Shown: in pieces, positions 37,330 through 46,945 of the stretch
Numbering within the stretch: the stretch's first letter is position 1
How the letters are laid out: every line of letters begins with the position of its first letter
Origin: Rubricoccus sp963708165
Lineage (GTDB): Bacteria > Bacteroidota > Rhodothermia > Rhodothermales > Rubricoccaceae
Length of the DNA stretch: 64,000 nucleotides
Direction: 5' to 3'
NCBI GenBank assembly: GCA_963708165.1
Contig: OY970187.1
Location: 1,116,001 to 1,180,000, forward strand
Position numbers and translations under genes: made by a program
The notes under the pieces: model-generated
Databases searched by the model: none
Told to the model about the DNA's origin: nothing
The model's input: the letters and a program-made list of their open reading frames with translations, nothing else

Positions 37330-38553
37330 GTGCCCGACCTTCCGCTCCACGTCACCTCCGAAGTCGCCCCGTTGCGACAGGTTCTCGTCCACCTCCCGGG
37401 CGACGAGATGGCGCTCGTTTCGCCGGAGAACCGTGACGAGCTGCTGTTCGATGACATCCTCTTCGCCGAGGAGGCGCGCCAGGAGCACGAGGTCATGACG
37501 ACGCTTTTCCGCCGCCTCGTGGGCCACGACGACGCCGTCTTGCAACTCTCAGACCTCGTGCTGGAAGCCTTTCAAACGCCAGAGGCGCGCACCAACTACG
37601 TCGAGGAGTTGATCGGGCTCGTGCCGGAGCGCAACTTCGAGGCCTACCAGTCCGAGCTCTCGAGCCTGGACGCGCCGACGCTTCACCGCTTCGCGTTCAC
37701 GGGCCAGGCGCCATTCCCCGTCACAGCGCACCCGCTCCCAAACCTGTTGTTCACGCGCGATCTCGCAGCCGTCGTCGGCGATCACGTCGTGCTCAGCACT
37801 GCGGCCCGGCCGGCGCGCCGGCCCGAGAGTGCGCTCATCCGGACGGTTTTCAATTTCCACCCGCGCTTCGCGGCCTCGCGCCAGAGGCTGATCGAGCTGC
37901 CCGAGGAGGTCTCGTTCGAGGGCGGCGATCTGCTCGTCGTCTCGGACAAGGTGGTGCTGATCGGGCAGAGCGAGCGGACGAGCCTGGGCGGCGCGGTTCA
38001 CGTCGCGCGCGAGCTTCTGGCGCGGACCGCCATCGAGCACGTGCTGGTCGTCAACCTGCCCAAGAGGCGCTCGTGCATGCACCTCGATACCGTTTTCACG
38101 TTTGCAGACGAGGCCACGTTCGTGGTCTTCCCACCCATCATCGAAGGCTACACCGACAACGTCTACGATCTCTCCTCTGGCGAGGATGGCGCGTTCACGA
38201 TGCGCGTCCACACCAGCCTCCACGATGCACTGGAAACCGTGATGGAGCGCGAGGTCACGTTTATCCCCTGCGGCGACGATCTCATCAGCCAGCAGCGCGA
38301 GCAGTGGACCGATGGCGCCAACCTGTTCGCCATCCGGCCCGGACTCGTCGTGGGCTACACGCGCAACCGCGAGACGTACGCCAAGATGAAGGAGCACGGC
38401 TTCCGCATCGTGGACGCCAAGAGCTTCCTGCAATACCACGGCGACGGCGACCTGCCGCTGGACGATAAGATTGCGATTCGCCTGGAGGGCAACGAGCTTT
38501 CCCGCGGCCGCGGCGGCCCGCGCTGCATGACGATGCCGCTCGTCCGCGCCTAG
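37330..38553 (+). CDS. arcA: Arginine deiminase
   Basis: 407 residues, converts arginine to citrulline and ammonia. The amidinotransferase/deiminase core shows NLLFTRDLAAVVG, the FEGGD motif (VSFEGGDLLVV), the MHLDTVFTF histidine segment and the terminal GNELSRGRGGPRCMTMPLVR with catalytic cysteine C399. Start at GTG 37330 (PDLPLHVTSEVAPLRQVLVH) agrees with the family N-terminus. No arcB, arcC or arcD lies beside it, so a full arginine fermentation operon is not shown. SRQRLIEL is written with an exact CGCCAGAGGC at 37879-37888. Confidence 0.93.
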   Translation: MPDLPLHVTSEVAPLRQVLVHLPGDEMALVSPENRDELLFDDILFAEEARQEHEVMTTLFRRLVGHDDAVLQLSDLVLEAFQTPEARTNYVEELIGLVPERNFEAYQSELSSLDAPTLHRFAFTGQAPFPVTAHPLPNLLFTRDLAAVVGDHVVLSTAARPARRPESALIRTVFNFHPRFAASRQRLIELPEEVSFEGGDLLVVSDKVVLIGQSERTSLGGAVHVARELLARTAIEHVLVVNLPKRRSCMHLDTVFTFADEATFVVFPPIIEGYTDNVYDLSSGEDGAFTMRVHTSLHDALETVMEREVTFIPCGDDLISQQREQWTDGANLFAIRPGLVVGYTRNRETYAKMKEHGFRIVDAKSFLQYHGDGDLPLDDKIAIRLEGNELSRGRGGPRCMTMPLVRA

Positions 38554-38564
38554 CTCACGTTTCC

Positions 38565-38582
38565 CGCCAGAGGCCTCTGGCG
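38565..38582. repeat. 18-bp palindrome, form B, between arcA and tadA
   Basis: Exact CGCCAGAGGCCTCTGGCG in the 38-bp gap between two same-strand genes, 12 bp after the arcA stop. Its hairpin could end arcA mRNA; if so, the read-through to tadA would be affected. Confidence 0.75.
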
Positions 38583-38591
38583 CCCGCTCCT

Positions 38592-39083
38592 GTGTCTCTC
38601 CGCTCGCTTCTCGACCCTGACCGCCGCTGGATGCGCCTCGCGCTGAGCGAGGCCGAGCGCGCCGCCGAGGCGGGCGAAGTGCCCATCGGCGCCATCGTTG
38701 TCAAAGGCAGCACCATCGTCGGGCGCGGGCACAACCAGGTGGAGACGCTGGGCGACCCCACGGCGCACGCCGAGATGCTCGCCATCGGCGCCGCGTGCCA
38801 GACCGTCGGTAGCAAGTTTCTGGACGGCTGTACGCTCTACGTCACGCTGGAGCCCTGCCCCATGTGCGCGGGCGCGCTCGTGTGGTCTCGCCTGGACCGC
38901 CTCGTTTATGGCGCGTTCGACGAGAAAGCAGGCGCCGCCTCCACGCTCTACGACATTCCGCAAGACCCACGGCTCAACCACCGGGTCGAGACCGTCTCCG
39001 GCGTCATGGCCGACGAAGCTGCGGATCTGCTCCGGCGCTTTTTCGCCGCACGTCGCCCCGGTGCCTCTGGCGACGGCGTGTAG
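38592..39083 (+). CDS. tadA: tRNA adenosine-34 deaminase
   Basis: 163 residues, makes inosine at the tRNA wobble position. Zinc-dependent cytidine-deaminase fold: HAE in DPTAHAEMLAIGAA, PCPMC in LEPCPMCAGALVWSR, with catalytic glutamate in HAE. N-terminus RWMRLALSEAERAAEAGEVPIGAIVV and GAFDEKAGAASTLYDIPQDPRLNH fit TadA. Starts at GTG 38592. Directly followed by a heptanucleotide array. Confidence 0.93.
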   Translation: MSLRSLLDPDRRWMRLALSEAERAAEAGEVPIGAIVVKGSTIVGRGHNQVETLGDPTAHAEMLAIGAACQTVGSKFLDGCTLYVTLEPCPMCAGALVWSRLDRLVYGAFDEKAGAASTLYDIPQDPRLNHRVETVSGVMADEAADLLRRFFAARRPGASGDGV

Positions 39084-39084
39084 C

Positions 39085-39126
39085 GGGGACTGGGGACTGG
39101 GACTGGGTACTGGGTACTGGGTACTG
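39085..39126. repeat. Heptanucleotide array GGGGACT/GGGTACT
   Basis: Tandem array after the tadA stop: GGGGACT twice, a shorter GGGACT, then GGGTACT three times. It shares its unit with the array at 34738-34766, so the same microsatellite type occurs twice within 5 kb. Confidence 0.8.
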
Positions 39127-39219
39127 GAAGCAAACCGGGATTTAGCCTCTGGCGCCAGAGACCACACGCTTTTCGAGCACGCATCGGCAACGCAGACCCG
39201 CCTCTGGCGTTGGACTCGT

Positions 39220-40230
39220 ATGCAGATCCAAGACTCGCCAGAGGCCGTCGACCTTCTCGCCGTCGGCGCCGGACCCATCGGGCTCGCGTGCGCCCTCGCC
39301 GCCACACGCGCCGGGCTGAGCGCTCGCGTAGTCGAGAAAGGCGCGCTCGTCAACTCTCTCGTGGGGTACCCCACGCAGATGGAGTTCTTCTCCACGCCCG
39401 AGCTGCTGGAAATCGGCGGGCACCCTCTGGCGACGACGCTGTACAAGCCGCGGCGCGAGGAAACCATCGACTACTACCGCAGCGTCGCGCAGCGCGAAGG
39501 CCTAGACCTTCGCCTCGGAGAGCGCGTCCTTGGCGTAGACGGTGAATCAGGCGACTTCACCGTCCGCACCAGCAAAGGCGAGCACCGAGCGCGGGCCGTC
39601 GTCGTCGCCAGCGGCTTTTTCGACCAGCCCAACATGCTCAATGTGGAGGGCGAGGATCTGCCGCACGTCACGCACTACTACAAAGAGCCCTACCCGTACA
39701 GCGGCCGCAATGTCGTCGTGATCGGCGCGAAGAACTCCGCGGCCAAAGCTGCTCTGGAGTGCAACCGTCACGGCGCAAACGTCACGCTCGTGATCCGCGG
39801 TGACGATGTGGGCCCGACCGTCAAGTACTGGATCCGCCCCGATCTCGTCAACCGCATCGCCGACGGCGCCATCACGGCGCACACCCGCGCGACGGTCGAG
39901 CGCATCACGCCAGAGGCCGTCCACATCGCCACACCCAACGGGCCTCTGGCGATCCCCGCCGATGCCGTCCTCGCGCTCACAGGCTACCACCCGGACTTCT
40001 CGTTTCTCCGCGACCTCGGCGTCGAGTTGGAAGGCGACGCTCTCGTGCCGCATGTCGACGAGGCCACGATGCAGAGCAACCGGCCAGGGTTGTATCTCGC
40101 TGGAACGGTCTGCGGCGGGTACAACACGAGCCGGTGGTTTATCGAAAACGGCCGCATCCACGCGGCCCGCATCGCGGCGCACCTTGCAGGTCTTCCCGCG
40201 CCAGATCTCGCCGAGAGCGGCCAGCCGTAG
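39220..40230 (+). CDS. ypdA: YpdA-family putative bacillithiol disulfide reductase
   Basis: 336 residues, FAD/NADPH-dependent. FAD-binding VDLLAVGAGPIGLACALAATRAG at the N-terminus, NADPH-binding NVVVIGAKNSAAKAALECNRHG in the middle, and GYNTSRWFIENGRIHAARIAAHL at the C-terminus, all YpdA-like. The family recycles bacillithiol disulfide; its presence suggests bacillithiol as the low-molecular-weight thiol, but no bshA/B/C is in this window. ATG 39220 was chosen because the open frame upstream runs through tadA in another frame. Its TAG stop shares G with a form A palindrome (40230-40247). Confidence 0.88.
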   Translation: MQIQDSPEAVDLLAVGAGPIGLACALAATRAGLSARVVEKGALVNSLVGYPTQMEFFSTPELLEIGGHPLATTLYKPRREETIDYYRSVAQREGLDLRLGERVLGVDGESGDFTVRTSKGEHRARAVVVASGFFDQPNMLNVEGEDLPHVTHYYKEPYPYSGRNVVVIGAKNSAAKAALECNRHGANVTLVIRGDDVGPTVKYWIRPDLVNRIADGAITAHTRATVERITPEAVHIATPNGPLAIPADAVLALTGYHPDFSFLRDLGVELEGDALVPHVDEATMQSNRPGLYLAGTVCGGYNTSRWFIENGRIHAARIAAHLAGLPAPDLAESGQP

Positions 40231-40247
40231 CCTCTGGCGCCAGAGGC
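40230..40247. repeat. 18-bp palindrome, form A, fused to the ypdA stop codon
   Basis: TAG is immediately continued by CCTCTGGCGCCAGAGGC. The next palindrome (form B, 40295-40312) abuts the TAA stop of the convergent cytochrome gene, so two converging genes are each capped by a palindrome. Confidence 0.85.
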
Positions 40248-40312
40248 AATTCCCGCACCAGGGCTGACTTCCGCGGCGTCCTCTTCAGTCCCTACGCCAG
40301 AGGCCTCTGGCG

Positions 40313-42361
40313 TTAGCGGATCCCGTTCTGCTGCAAGATGCCGAGGACCTGCTGCGCGGTCTGCTGCTGGGGGTTGATCTGCAGCGCCGTCCGCGCGCTG
40401 AGTAGCGCGCCCTGCGCGTCGTTCTCGTTGAGGAGATAGAGCGCGAGGTTCGCCTGTGCGTTCGCGTTGCGTGGATCGGCTTGCACAGCCTGGCGGAACA
40501 GACGTGGTGCTTCGCCCATCTGCCCCTGCTGCGCTAGAAGGACGGCGAGGTTGGTCAGCGCGTCAGCCTGACGCGGCTCCAGCGAGATCGCTTCGCGCAG
40601 AGACTGGACGGCGCCGGATAGATCGCCTGACTTGGCTAGCGCCCCTCCAAGCAGCGTGTGTGCCTCAACCAACCACGGCTCCTCCTGAATCGCGGCCCGG
40701 TACTGCGCGATGCCGTCTGGAAGGCGACCCTGAGCTTCCAGCAAACGCCCGAGGTTGACCCGGATGTCTGCGGCGGCAGGCTGGATGTCGAGCGCCTGCC
40801 GGTACAACCGCTCAGACTCGGCCACACTCCCGCCAGAGGCTTCGAGCGCTTGCGCGAGCGTGTTGAGCCGCTCCGGGTTGGCCGTCAGTTCGATAGCTGC
40901 GCGAAGAGGTTGGAGCGCGCCTCTGGCGTCGCCGGTCTGCAGCTTCGCGAACCCCAGCAAGAACTGCGCTTCCCCCGCGCCTGTGGGCTCGTTCAACGCC
41001 GACTCCAGCATCGAGAGCCCGCGACGGAACGCAGGCGATCCTCCGCTCTGCCGCGCAAACACGATGTACGCGATGCCACGCAGTGCCTCGTCTCCCTCGT
41101 CGCGGTCGTAGTACGGCACGAGTTCGGACTCTCCGCCAGAGGCCATGCCGGAGATCGCGTCGTCCCGCACCACGCGGATCTTGTGATCGGTAAAGGACGC
41201 GTGCGGCGCGTCTTCGGCCGTCACCTTCGGCATGTGGCACGAGAAGCAGTTCGCCTCTGGCGCGTGCTTCTCTTTCAGTTCGCCAGAGGCCATCTGCCCT
41301 TGCAGCGCCTCTGGCGCGTGGCACGTCTGGCACGTCGTGTTGAAGTACTCCGGCCCTTTGTCTTGAAACCCTTCGTGCGGGTTGTGGCACGTCACGCAGT
41401 CCATCGCAACCGACTCCTGAAAGCACGCGCTCTCTTTCATACGGTCGGAGTGCGAGATCACGCTGACCTCGTTCGGGTCGGTGTTTGTGAGCGCGAAGAT
41501 GGCGCGGTGGTCCGCCAGAGGCGTTCCCGGCCGGTAGCTGTCCGCAGTTTGCCCTTCGCGCAGAACCGAGACCTCGCCACTCAGGTGGCACTGCTGGCAC
41601 ACATCCAAGCGGAGGTCTGTGTTGAGCCACTTGGGGTTCACGATCGTCACGTCCATCGAGTCTGGCGCTTCGGCCTCTGCCGTGCGGGCTTCCACGTGAA
41701 TCTCGCCCGGCCCGTGGCACTGCTCGCAGCCGATGCCGCTGGCGAGCGACGCGTACTTGCCGTCCGTGTACGGCTCGTACTCGCTCGTCCCGTTGTGGCA
41801 CGCCATGCACCGGTCTGGAATGGTCCGGGAGAAACGGGCGTTGTTCACCTCGTACCCTGGGCTCAACGCCCACACGCCAGAGGCGCCTCGGCTGTCGTCC
41901 CGCGTGTACCACGTCAGGGGAAGTTCGTAGAGCCGTCCGTTCTCTTCGGAGAGGTACGTCCGCGCGGCAGAGCCGCTTCCCACCACATAGTCCATCGTCC
42001 GGGTCAGTCGATGCGTAACGGAGCCATCAGGCTCCACACGGCGCTCCTCCTGTACAAATCTGTCCCCTTCCCGCCGTGCTGTGTACTCAAAACCCGACGC
42101 CTCGTGCCGGACCGTCACTCCAGAGAAGTCCTCGACCGCGTTTTCTTCCGCCAGAGGATAGAACGACTGTGCCATCCCATGGGTCGCATAGCTCGCGTAC
42201 AGCTCTTCGTGGCAGGTCCCACAGGTTTCGTCACCCACGTATTCCACGTCTGACGAGAGATTCAGAAATCCCAGTTCCGCCTCGACCCCTTTGGGGTTTA
42301 AGCACGCTGCCAGTCCGAAGACCAGCAAAACGATCAGGATTCCAAGTGCGACGGGGCGCAT
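40313..42361 (-). CDS. Seven-haem cytochrome c / TPR lipoprotein
   Basis: 682 residues. Lipoprotein signal (VLLVFGLAAC lipobox). Seven CxxCH haem sites: CGTCH, CMACH, CEQCH, CQQCH, CVTCH, CQTCH and CFSCH, spread over the first 400 residues in a cytochrome c554-like arrangement. The C-terminal 240 residues are tetratricopeptide repeats (LYRQALDIQPAAADIRVNLGR, ALAKSGDLSGAVQSLREAISLEP and others). Such fusions are found in Bacteroidota and Planctomycetota, linked to extracytoplasmic electron transfer, but the partner is not known. Start ATG 42361 begins the signal. No cytochrome maturation genes nearby. Confidence 0.88.
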   Translation of the reverse strand: MRPVALGILIVLLVFGLAACLNPKGVEAELGFLNLSSDVEYVGDETCGTCHEELYASYATHGMAQSFYPLAEENAVEDFSGVTVRHEASGFEYTARREGDRFVQEERRVEPDGSVTHRLTRTMDYVVGSGSAARTYLSEENGRLYELPLTWYTRDDSRGASGVWALSPGYEVNNARFSRTIPDRCMACHNGTSEYEPYTDGKYASLASGIGCEQCHGPGEIHVEARTAEAEAPDSMDVTIVNPKWLNTDLRLDVCQQCHLSGEVSVLREGQTADSYRPGTPLADHRAIFALTNTDPNEVSVISHSDRMKESACFQESVAMDCVTCHNPHEGFQDKGPEYFNTTCQTCHAPEALQGQMASGELKEKHAPEANCFSCHMPKVTAEDAPHASFTDHKIRVVRDDAISGMASGGESELVPYYDRDEGDEALRGIAYIVFARQSGGSPAFRRGLSMLESALNEPTGAGEAQFLLGFAKLQTGDARGALQPLRAAIELTANPERLNTLAQALEASGGSVAESERLYRQALDIQPAAADIRVNLGRLLEAQGRLPDGIAQYRAAIQEEPWLVEAHTLLGGALAKSGDLSGAVQSLREAISLEPRQADALTNLAVLLAQQGQMGEAPRLFRQAVQADPRNANAQANLALYLLNENDAQGALLSARTALQINPQQQTAQQVLGILQQNGIR

Positions 42362-42409
42362 AGCGTGTGTGTAGTGCGGAGGCCTCAGGCGAGAGACAGT
42401 CCCAAAATA

Positions 42410-42448
42410 CGAAGGGCGGTCCCAGCGCATTGCCGGGACCGCCCTTCG
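42410..42448 (-). terminator. Intrinsic terminator of the PorV-like gene
   Basis: CGAAGGGCGGTCCC (42410-42423) and GGGACCGCCCTTCG (42435-42448) form a perfect 14-bp stem with an 11-nt loop just after the minus-strand stop, followed on that strand by GTATTTTGGG. This is the strongest terminator in the window. Confidence 0.85.
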
Positions 42449-42468
42449 AGACTCGACTCTAGCTGGAG

Positions 42469-43512
42469 TTAGATCCCAACCGAGACAGAGAACATGTTGA
42501 CATCGCCAAACACGTCCGAGGGACGGTATGCGTAATCAACACTGAGCGTCGTGGTCTGAACATCAAGGTTCAGGCCTGCGCCCACGTTCCATCCCTGCCA
42601 GAAGTCCTGCTCGTTGTCTGCCGTGATGTTGAAGCCACCGCGAGCGTACACCAAGTTGGCATAGCCGAGCTCCAGGCCCGCGCTGTACTGGTCCTGGTCA
42701 TAAGACACCGAGCGGAAGTTCGCCATTCCGGATACCGATACGTCGCCAGCGAACTGACGAGTGTATGCGGCACCGAAGTTCAAAACAGACGGAAGCTGAG
42801 CAGGGAGATCGTCGACCTCGCCAGCGTTCGTCCCAGGTCCGTTCGGACCGTCGTTGATGATGTCGCGGCGGAGACCGTCACCACCGAATGTCATCTCAGA
42901 ACCGAGGTTCTTGAGGCTGACACCGAAGCGAAGGCCAGACTCTGGCACCACGTAAGTGATACCAGCGTCGAACGCTACACCATTGGAGTTGACGTTGTCG
43001 ATCGTGCGCCCGAGAGCTTTGATCGTTGCGCCCGCACCGATGCGGTCCGTGAACTGGCGGCTGTACGTCGCACCGAATGAATACGTAGACGCGTCGTACG
43101 TCTCGATTGCATTTGGGTTGACGTCCGGATTCTCCTCGCTGGTACGAGTGATGTCACCGTAGTCCCACGACACCAGAGTCAGTGCAACGCTATTCGCGCC
43201 AAACTTCTGTGCGATGCCGAAATAGTTGATGCCGATGTCCTCGACGTAATCCATGCGGCTGAACATTACGTTCGTGCCGTTTGAAGCGAGGATAGCAGCA
43301 GGGTTGCTTTGAGCAGCTTCGACACCCGCGAGGTTGTCGAGGCCACTCGTCAGCGTGTTACCGAGAGCGACGGTGCGAGGAGTTACAGGGACGAGGAGTT
43401 CCTCCATCGCCTGTGTTCCCTGCCGGTCATCGCCCTGCGCTGCAGCGCCTGGGGCAAAGAGCCCGGTAAGGCCCAGCCCGACGGCGCAGAGCGCGAGAGT
43501 TTTGATAGTCAT
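42469..43512 (-). CDS. PorV/PorQ-family outer-membrane protein
   Basis: 347 residues, signal peptide (MTIKTLALCAVGLGLTGLFAPGAAA) then an all-beta outer-membrane barrel of the PorV/FadL-like type: VALGNTLTSGLDNLAGVEAAQSNPAAILA is the usual N-terminal helix/loop, and alternating aromatic strands run to SVSVGI. PorV proteins serve type IX secretion as shuttles for secreted cargo. It is the last gene of a minus-strand trio after a TonB-dependent receptor and a large secreted protein. The gene has no copy of the iterated 10-mer and a lower-GC codon choice than the rest of the window. Confidence 0.85.
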   Translation of the reverse strand: MTIKTLALCAVGLGLTGLFAPGAAAQGDDRQGTQAMEELLVPVTPRTVALGNTLTSGLDNLAGVEAAQSNPAAILASNGTNVMFSRMDYVEDIGINYFGIAQKFGANSVALTLVSWDYGDITRTSEENPDVNPNAIETYDASTYSFGATYSRQFTDRIGAGATIKALGRTIDNVNSNGVAFDAGITYVVPESGLRFGVSLKNLGSEMTFGGDGLRRDIINDGPNGPGTNAGEVDDLPAQLPSVLNFGAAYTRQFAGDVSVSGMANFRSVSYDQDQYSAGLELGYANLVYARGGFNITADNEQDFWQGWNVGAGLNLDVQTTTLSVDYAYRPSDVFGDVNMFSVSVGI

Positions 43513-43551
43513 GTCTTGTATGTGCTGTGTAGGTCAGGTAGCGACCGGGCT

Positions 43552-46500
43552 CTAGAAAACGGTGATCTGGGTCCGGCGCTGCACGACTCCGAGCTTGAGC
43601 GTGCGCTCTCCCACACCGTCGACGTCGACGTGAATGAGATACATGCCACTAGCTACGGGGAGGTTGTTCTCTGTCTCCAAGTTCCAGGAGAGAGAGCGGC
43701 TAGAACCTTCCTTTCTCAGCGTCTTGACAAGAGTACCTGCAACCGTAAAGACACGGATCGTAGCAGCCTGCTCAGGCAAGTTGGTGAACTTGACCACACG
43801 GCTCAGGTTACCTGACTCGTACGTCGATGCTCCCAGGTATGGGTTTGGGACCACCTGAATACGCTCAAGTGCTGCTTGCTGGTCTTCTACCGTCGTCTCT
43901 TCGATGTTCAAGTCTTGCGTTGAGATCGTGAAGCTGTCACCTGGCAGGTTTGGCTTACTCGTTCTGAACTTGATCGTCTGACCAGGCGCGGGAAGCGCAG
44001 CTGCACCGCCTAGGAAAGGAGCGATAAGCACACGACCGATTGTCGACGGAGTACCGAAGTACGCGTTCTCGAATTCGCCAACAGGGTCAGCGAGCATAGC
44101 AGCCTCGTTGTAGGGGCGCTCTCGCACGTAGATCCGTTCGTAGAGCGACCGGCGGGGAGGCCCACGTTCGTCACAGGATCAATGTTGCCTAGCCAAGCAC
44201 GATGGCTGATAGTGGAGCGGGTAGTCACCACAACCCGCATCGTTCAGGATCGATGCCTGAACTTGAACCTCAGAACCATCCGCATTGATCTCCCACACCT
44301 GGAAGGGCAAGCGGCAGGGCTGTTTACGACAGCACCATAGAGAGTGTCAGCTTCGATGTTCAAGCTGTCAGCCGTTACCCATCCTAGCATGAACGCCTCG
44401 GCGCTGTCGGCTTGCGTCCCAGTTTCGGTTCCAGACGAGCTGTCCGTTCTCCGAAGGGTTGGCCACGAACCGAATCTCGTAATCGATAGGAGCACGGCGG
44501 CTTGCACCACCTTGCCAATCTGTCCGCGAGAGGATCGCGTTCGTGATTGCAGGGACAGTTCCTCCCGTAGCGCCGTTTGCAGCGACGAAATAGCGAGGTG
44601 ACGTGTTCCTACTCAGAGCGAAACCAGAGCCGTCGATTCCGATGATGTCGACGACAGGTACACCGTCTGTGAGTTGTGTAATGAACTGTAGCTCTCCAGG
44701 CGGCCCTTCTACATTGAAGGAGATACCGTCTACAGCTACCACGTTTCTCCTTTGCGGGAGAGCACGTCCTGTGCGCTCAAAGAACTCACGACCGTTCAAC
44801 ACAACCACGCCGGTGGTGGCATTCGTGATGTTGTAGGAGATCTGACCGTCTTCCGTGGAGAAGAAATCAACCGTGTAGTTGTCCCCAGTCAGAGCTGTGG
44901 GATCAACGATTGTCGCCGTCACACTTCCCTGTCCGACCTGCGTGTTCACAGACACGCCTAGGCTGTCACCAGCCAGGGCTCTTGTGGAACGTCCGGATGT
45001 GAGCGCTGCAGGAGTTGCAGTAATCTGCGTAGGTGAGCTTTCGATCACCTTTGGCGTTGACTCTTCGTTGAACGAGTAGGCCGATACACCGTAGTAGTAA
45101 TCCGTAAAGTTGGTCACGTTCTGGATCTGGTACGAGTACTGGATTCCAGAATCGGTGCCTCTGGCGACGACAGCAGGCGCGAGGTCTCCAAGATCACCAT
45201 CGAAGACCAAGTCGATGACGCGCGTGACGCCGTTGTCGATGTCGTACGTCGCTACGAGCTCGCGCGCCGAGTCGTCAAAGTCTGCGGTTGGGTACCGGTA
45301 GATGTTGAAACCCTCGAAGTTGTAGGTGTTGTCGTCAACCTCATCGGGGTCAAGCAGAACGTCCACAGCTTCGAACTGTCCCAAGTAGTTATCGCTGTTC
45401 GTAGGGTATCCCCACACGAGCGTCACTTGGCCGTCAAGACTTACAGCCTCAAGACAGTTTCCAGATCCAGGAGCAAGAACGTCGCTACCAGGCTGGCAAC
45501 GAGGAGGAGCTGGCGGCGGCGGAGCAAGGTTGAAGTCGTTGTCGTATGCCGTCTGAGCAAGACGATCAGCCGAGCGAAGCGCTGTGATGGAGCTGAAGCG
45601 ATCTGCACCTTGCGCGAATACGATTCCGAATACGATGTCCTGAGGATCGTTACGCTCGAGTGTGAACGGTCCTGTGTGGATCACGAAATCGACGGTCTAC
45701 CAGCACCATTGTCTGTGCCAGTCCCGTCGTTGTTGACTTCGCTCCAGTACTCACTCTGTTACCGGGTCTCCAGGAAAAGCAAACTTGGTGATGGGAAAGT
45801 CAGTCGACTGCCCATATCCGTTTCCGTTTGCGCGCATCACAGTACCATCGCCCCACAGTCCCTGCATGAAGAAGTAGATCGCTTCTCCTGTGCTCGGATC
45901 TGCTAGTAGGACCACTTTTGACGTTCTCAAAGTATGAGAATGCTGTAGCAGCGAGCGTATCGGCGCCTACGATAGGACCCTGAAAGAAGTCATAGCCAGC
46001 TGCAGGAGGAGCCGCTCCATACTGGCGAGTCGTCTGTTGTCCGCAGTTGTAGACAATTCCGAGTCCTAGTTCATCGTCATATGCGACGTAGTCATCGGTT
46101 GCACCTCCAAGATCTGGGTCAGAGAAGATGGACACATACGTGTCCTCGATGGGGTTGGGACCCTTGTTGATAATCCTGTAGCGGTAGAACGTTGTATTAC
46201 CCGAGAGCATCCGCTCGCGAGAACGAAAACGCGAGAACCTGCACTTCGATACCAAGAGGGTCAGTACCGAGGGCTGCATGCTCGCCGCCGACATCGTTCA
46301 TCACCCAGAAGAGCCCTTGGTCACCGATGATCTCTGGGCGATCACCTCCCGCGAGGTTGTAGTTGCCTTCTACACCGTCACCATCAATAACGGGAGCACC
46401 AATATCGAACGGCCAGTTGAGGAGGTCAGCTGGGCTCGAAACGCCTGCTTCGAAGTTGGCAATGTCGGTGCGCGTGACACTGTAGATCTCGTCGTACGGG

Positions 46501-46868
46501 CTACAGTTGTTCGGGTCGACAGGGCGACCATCGCTTCCGAGTGGTCCTGGCCAGAAGGTAAAGTTCGTGTACCGTGAGCCTGCAACGCGCAGCTCACCGT
46601 TTACCTGGCCTCCGACCCAGAGACCGGAAGCGTACACAGGAGAGTTACCCGATGATTTGGGGGCGAGGTAACCGTCGCCGTTCGTCGTCGTGTTTCCGAA
46701 AAAGAGGCTGCCTGTGTTGAACACACGGGCGAAGACGTTGTTGATGTTGAGATCAGCCTCCGCGATTCCCAACGTACAGTTGCCGGGGGCTTGAGCCGAG
46801 GTTGTTGGCGCCAGTACTCCTGCAAGAAGCAGAAGAAGGAGCGTGGTCGCGTATCGAGTGCGGACCAT
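43552..46868 (-). pseudogene. Large secreted protein with type IX-like C-terminal domain, many frameshifts
   Basis: Reading across breaks gives a roughly 1,100-residue protein: signal MVRTRYATTLLLLLLAGVLAPTTSAQ, an N-terminal domain with YASGLWVGGQVNGELRVAGSRY, a middle with fibronectin-like strands (YSYQIQNVTNFTDYYYGVSAYSFN), and a C-terminal domain VKFTNLPEQAATIRVFTVAGTLVKTLRK, then SGMYLIHVDVDGVGERTLKLGVV, typical of sorting domains. At least seven single-base shifts are needed, for example near 46215 (+1), 45910 (+1), 45750, 44300 and 44180; both insertions and deletions occur. So either the base calls are poor or the gene is decaying. Location between a TonB receptor and a PorV-like gene supports export through the outer membrane. 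Confidence 0.7.
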
Positions 46869-46902
46869 AGGATCGTTGTATGTGGATGAAGATGACAGAA
46901 CA

Positions 46903-46935
46903 CAGGTTGCCTAGGCACGAAGCCTAGGCAACCTG
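46903..46935. terminator. Perfect hairpin between the TonB receptor and secreted-protein genes
   Basis: CAGGTTGCCTAGGC, loop ACGAA, GCCTAGGCAACCTG: a 14-bp perfect stem right after the receptor stop. No long T-run follows on the minus strand. It may attenuate or protect the upstream message and lower expression of the downstream genes relative to the receptor. Confidence 0.6.
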
Positions 46936-46945
46936 AAGTGTCATC

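Noticed and set aside
44010..44510. Several small separate genes inside the secreted-protein region
   Set aside because: They are pieces of one protein split by frameshifts; neighbouring pieces join smoothly after single-base corrections.
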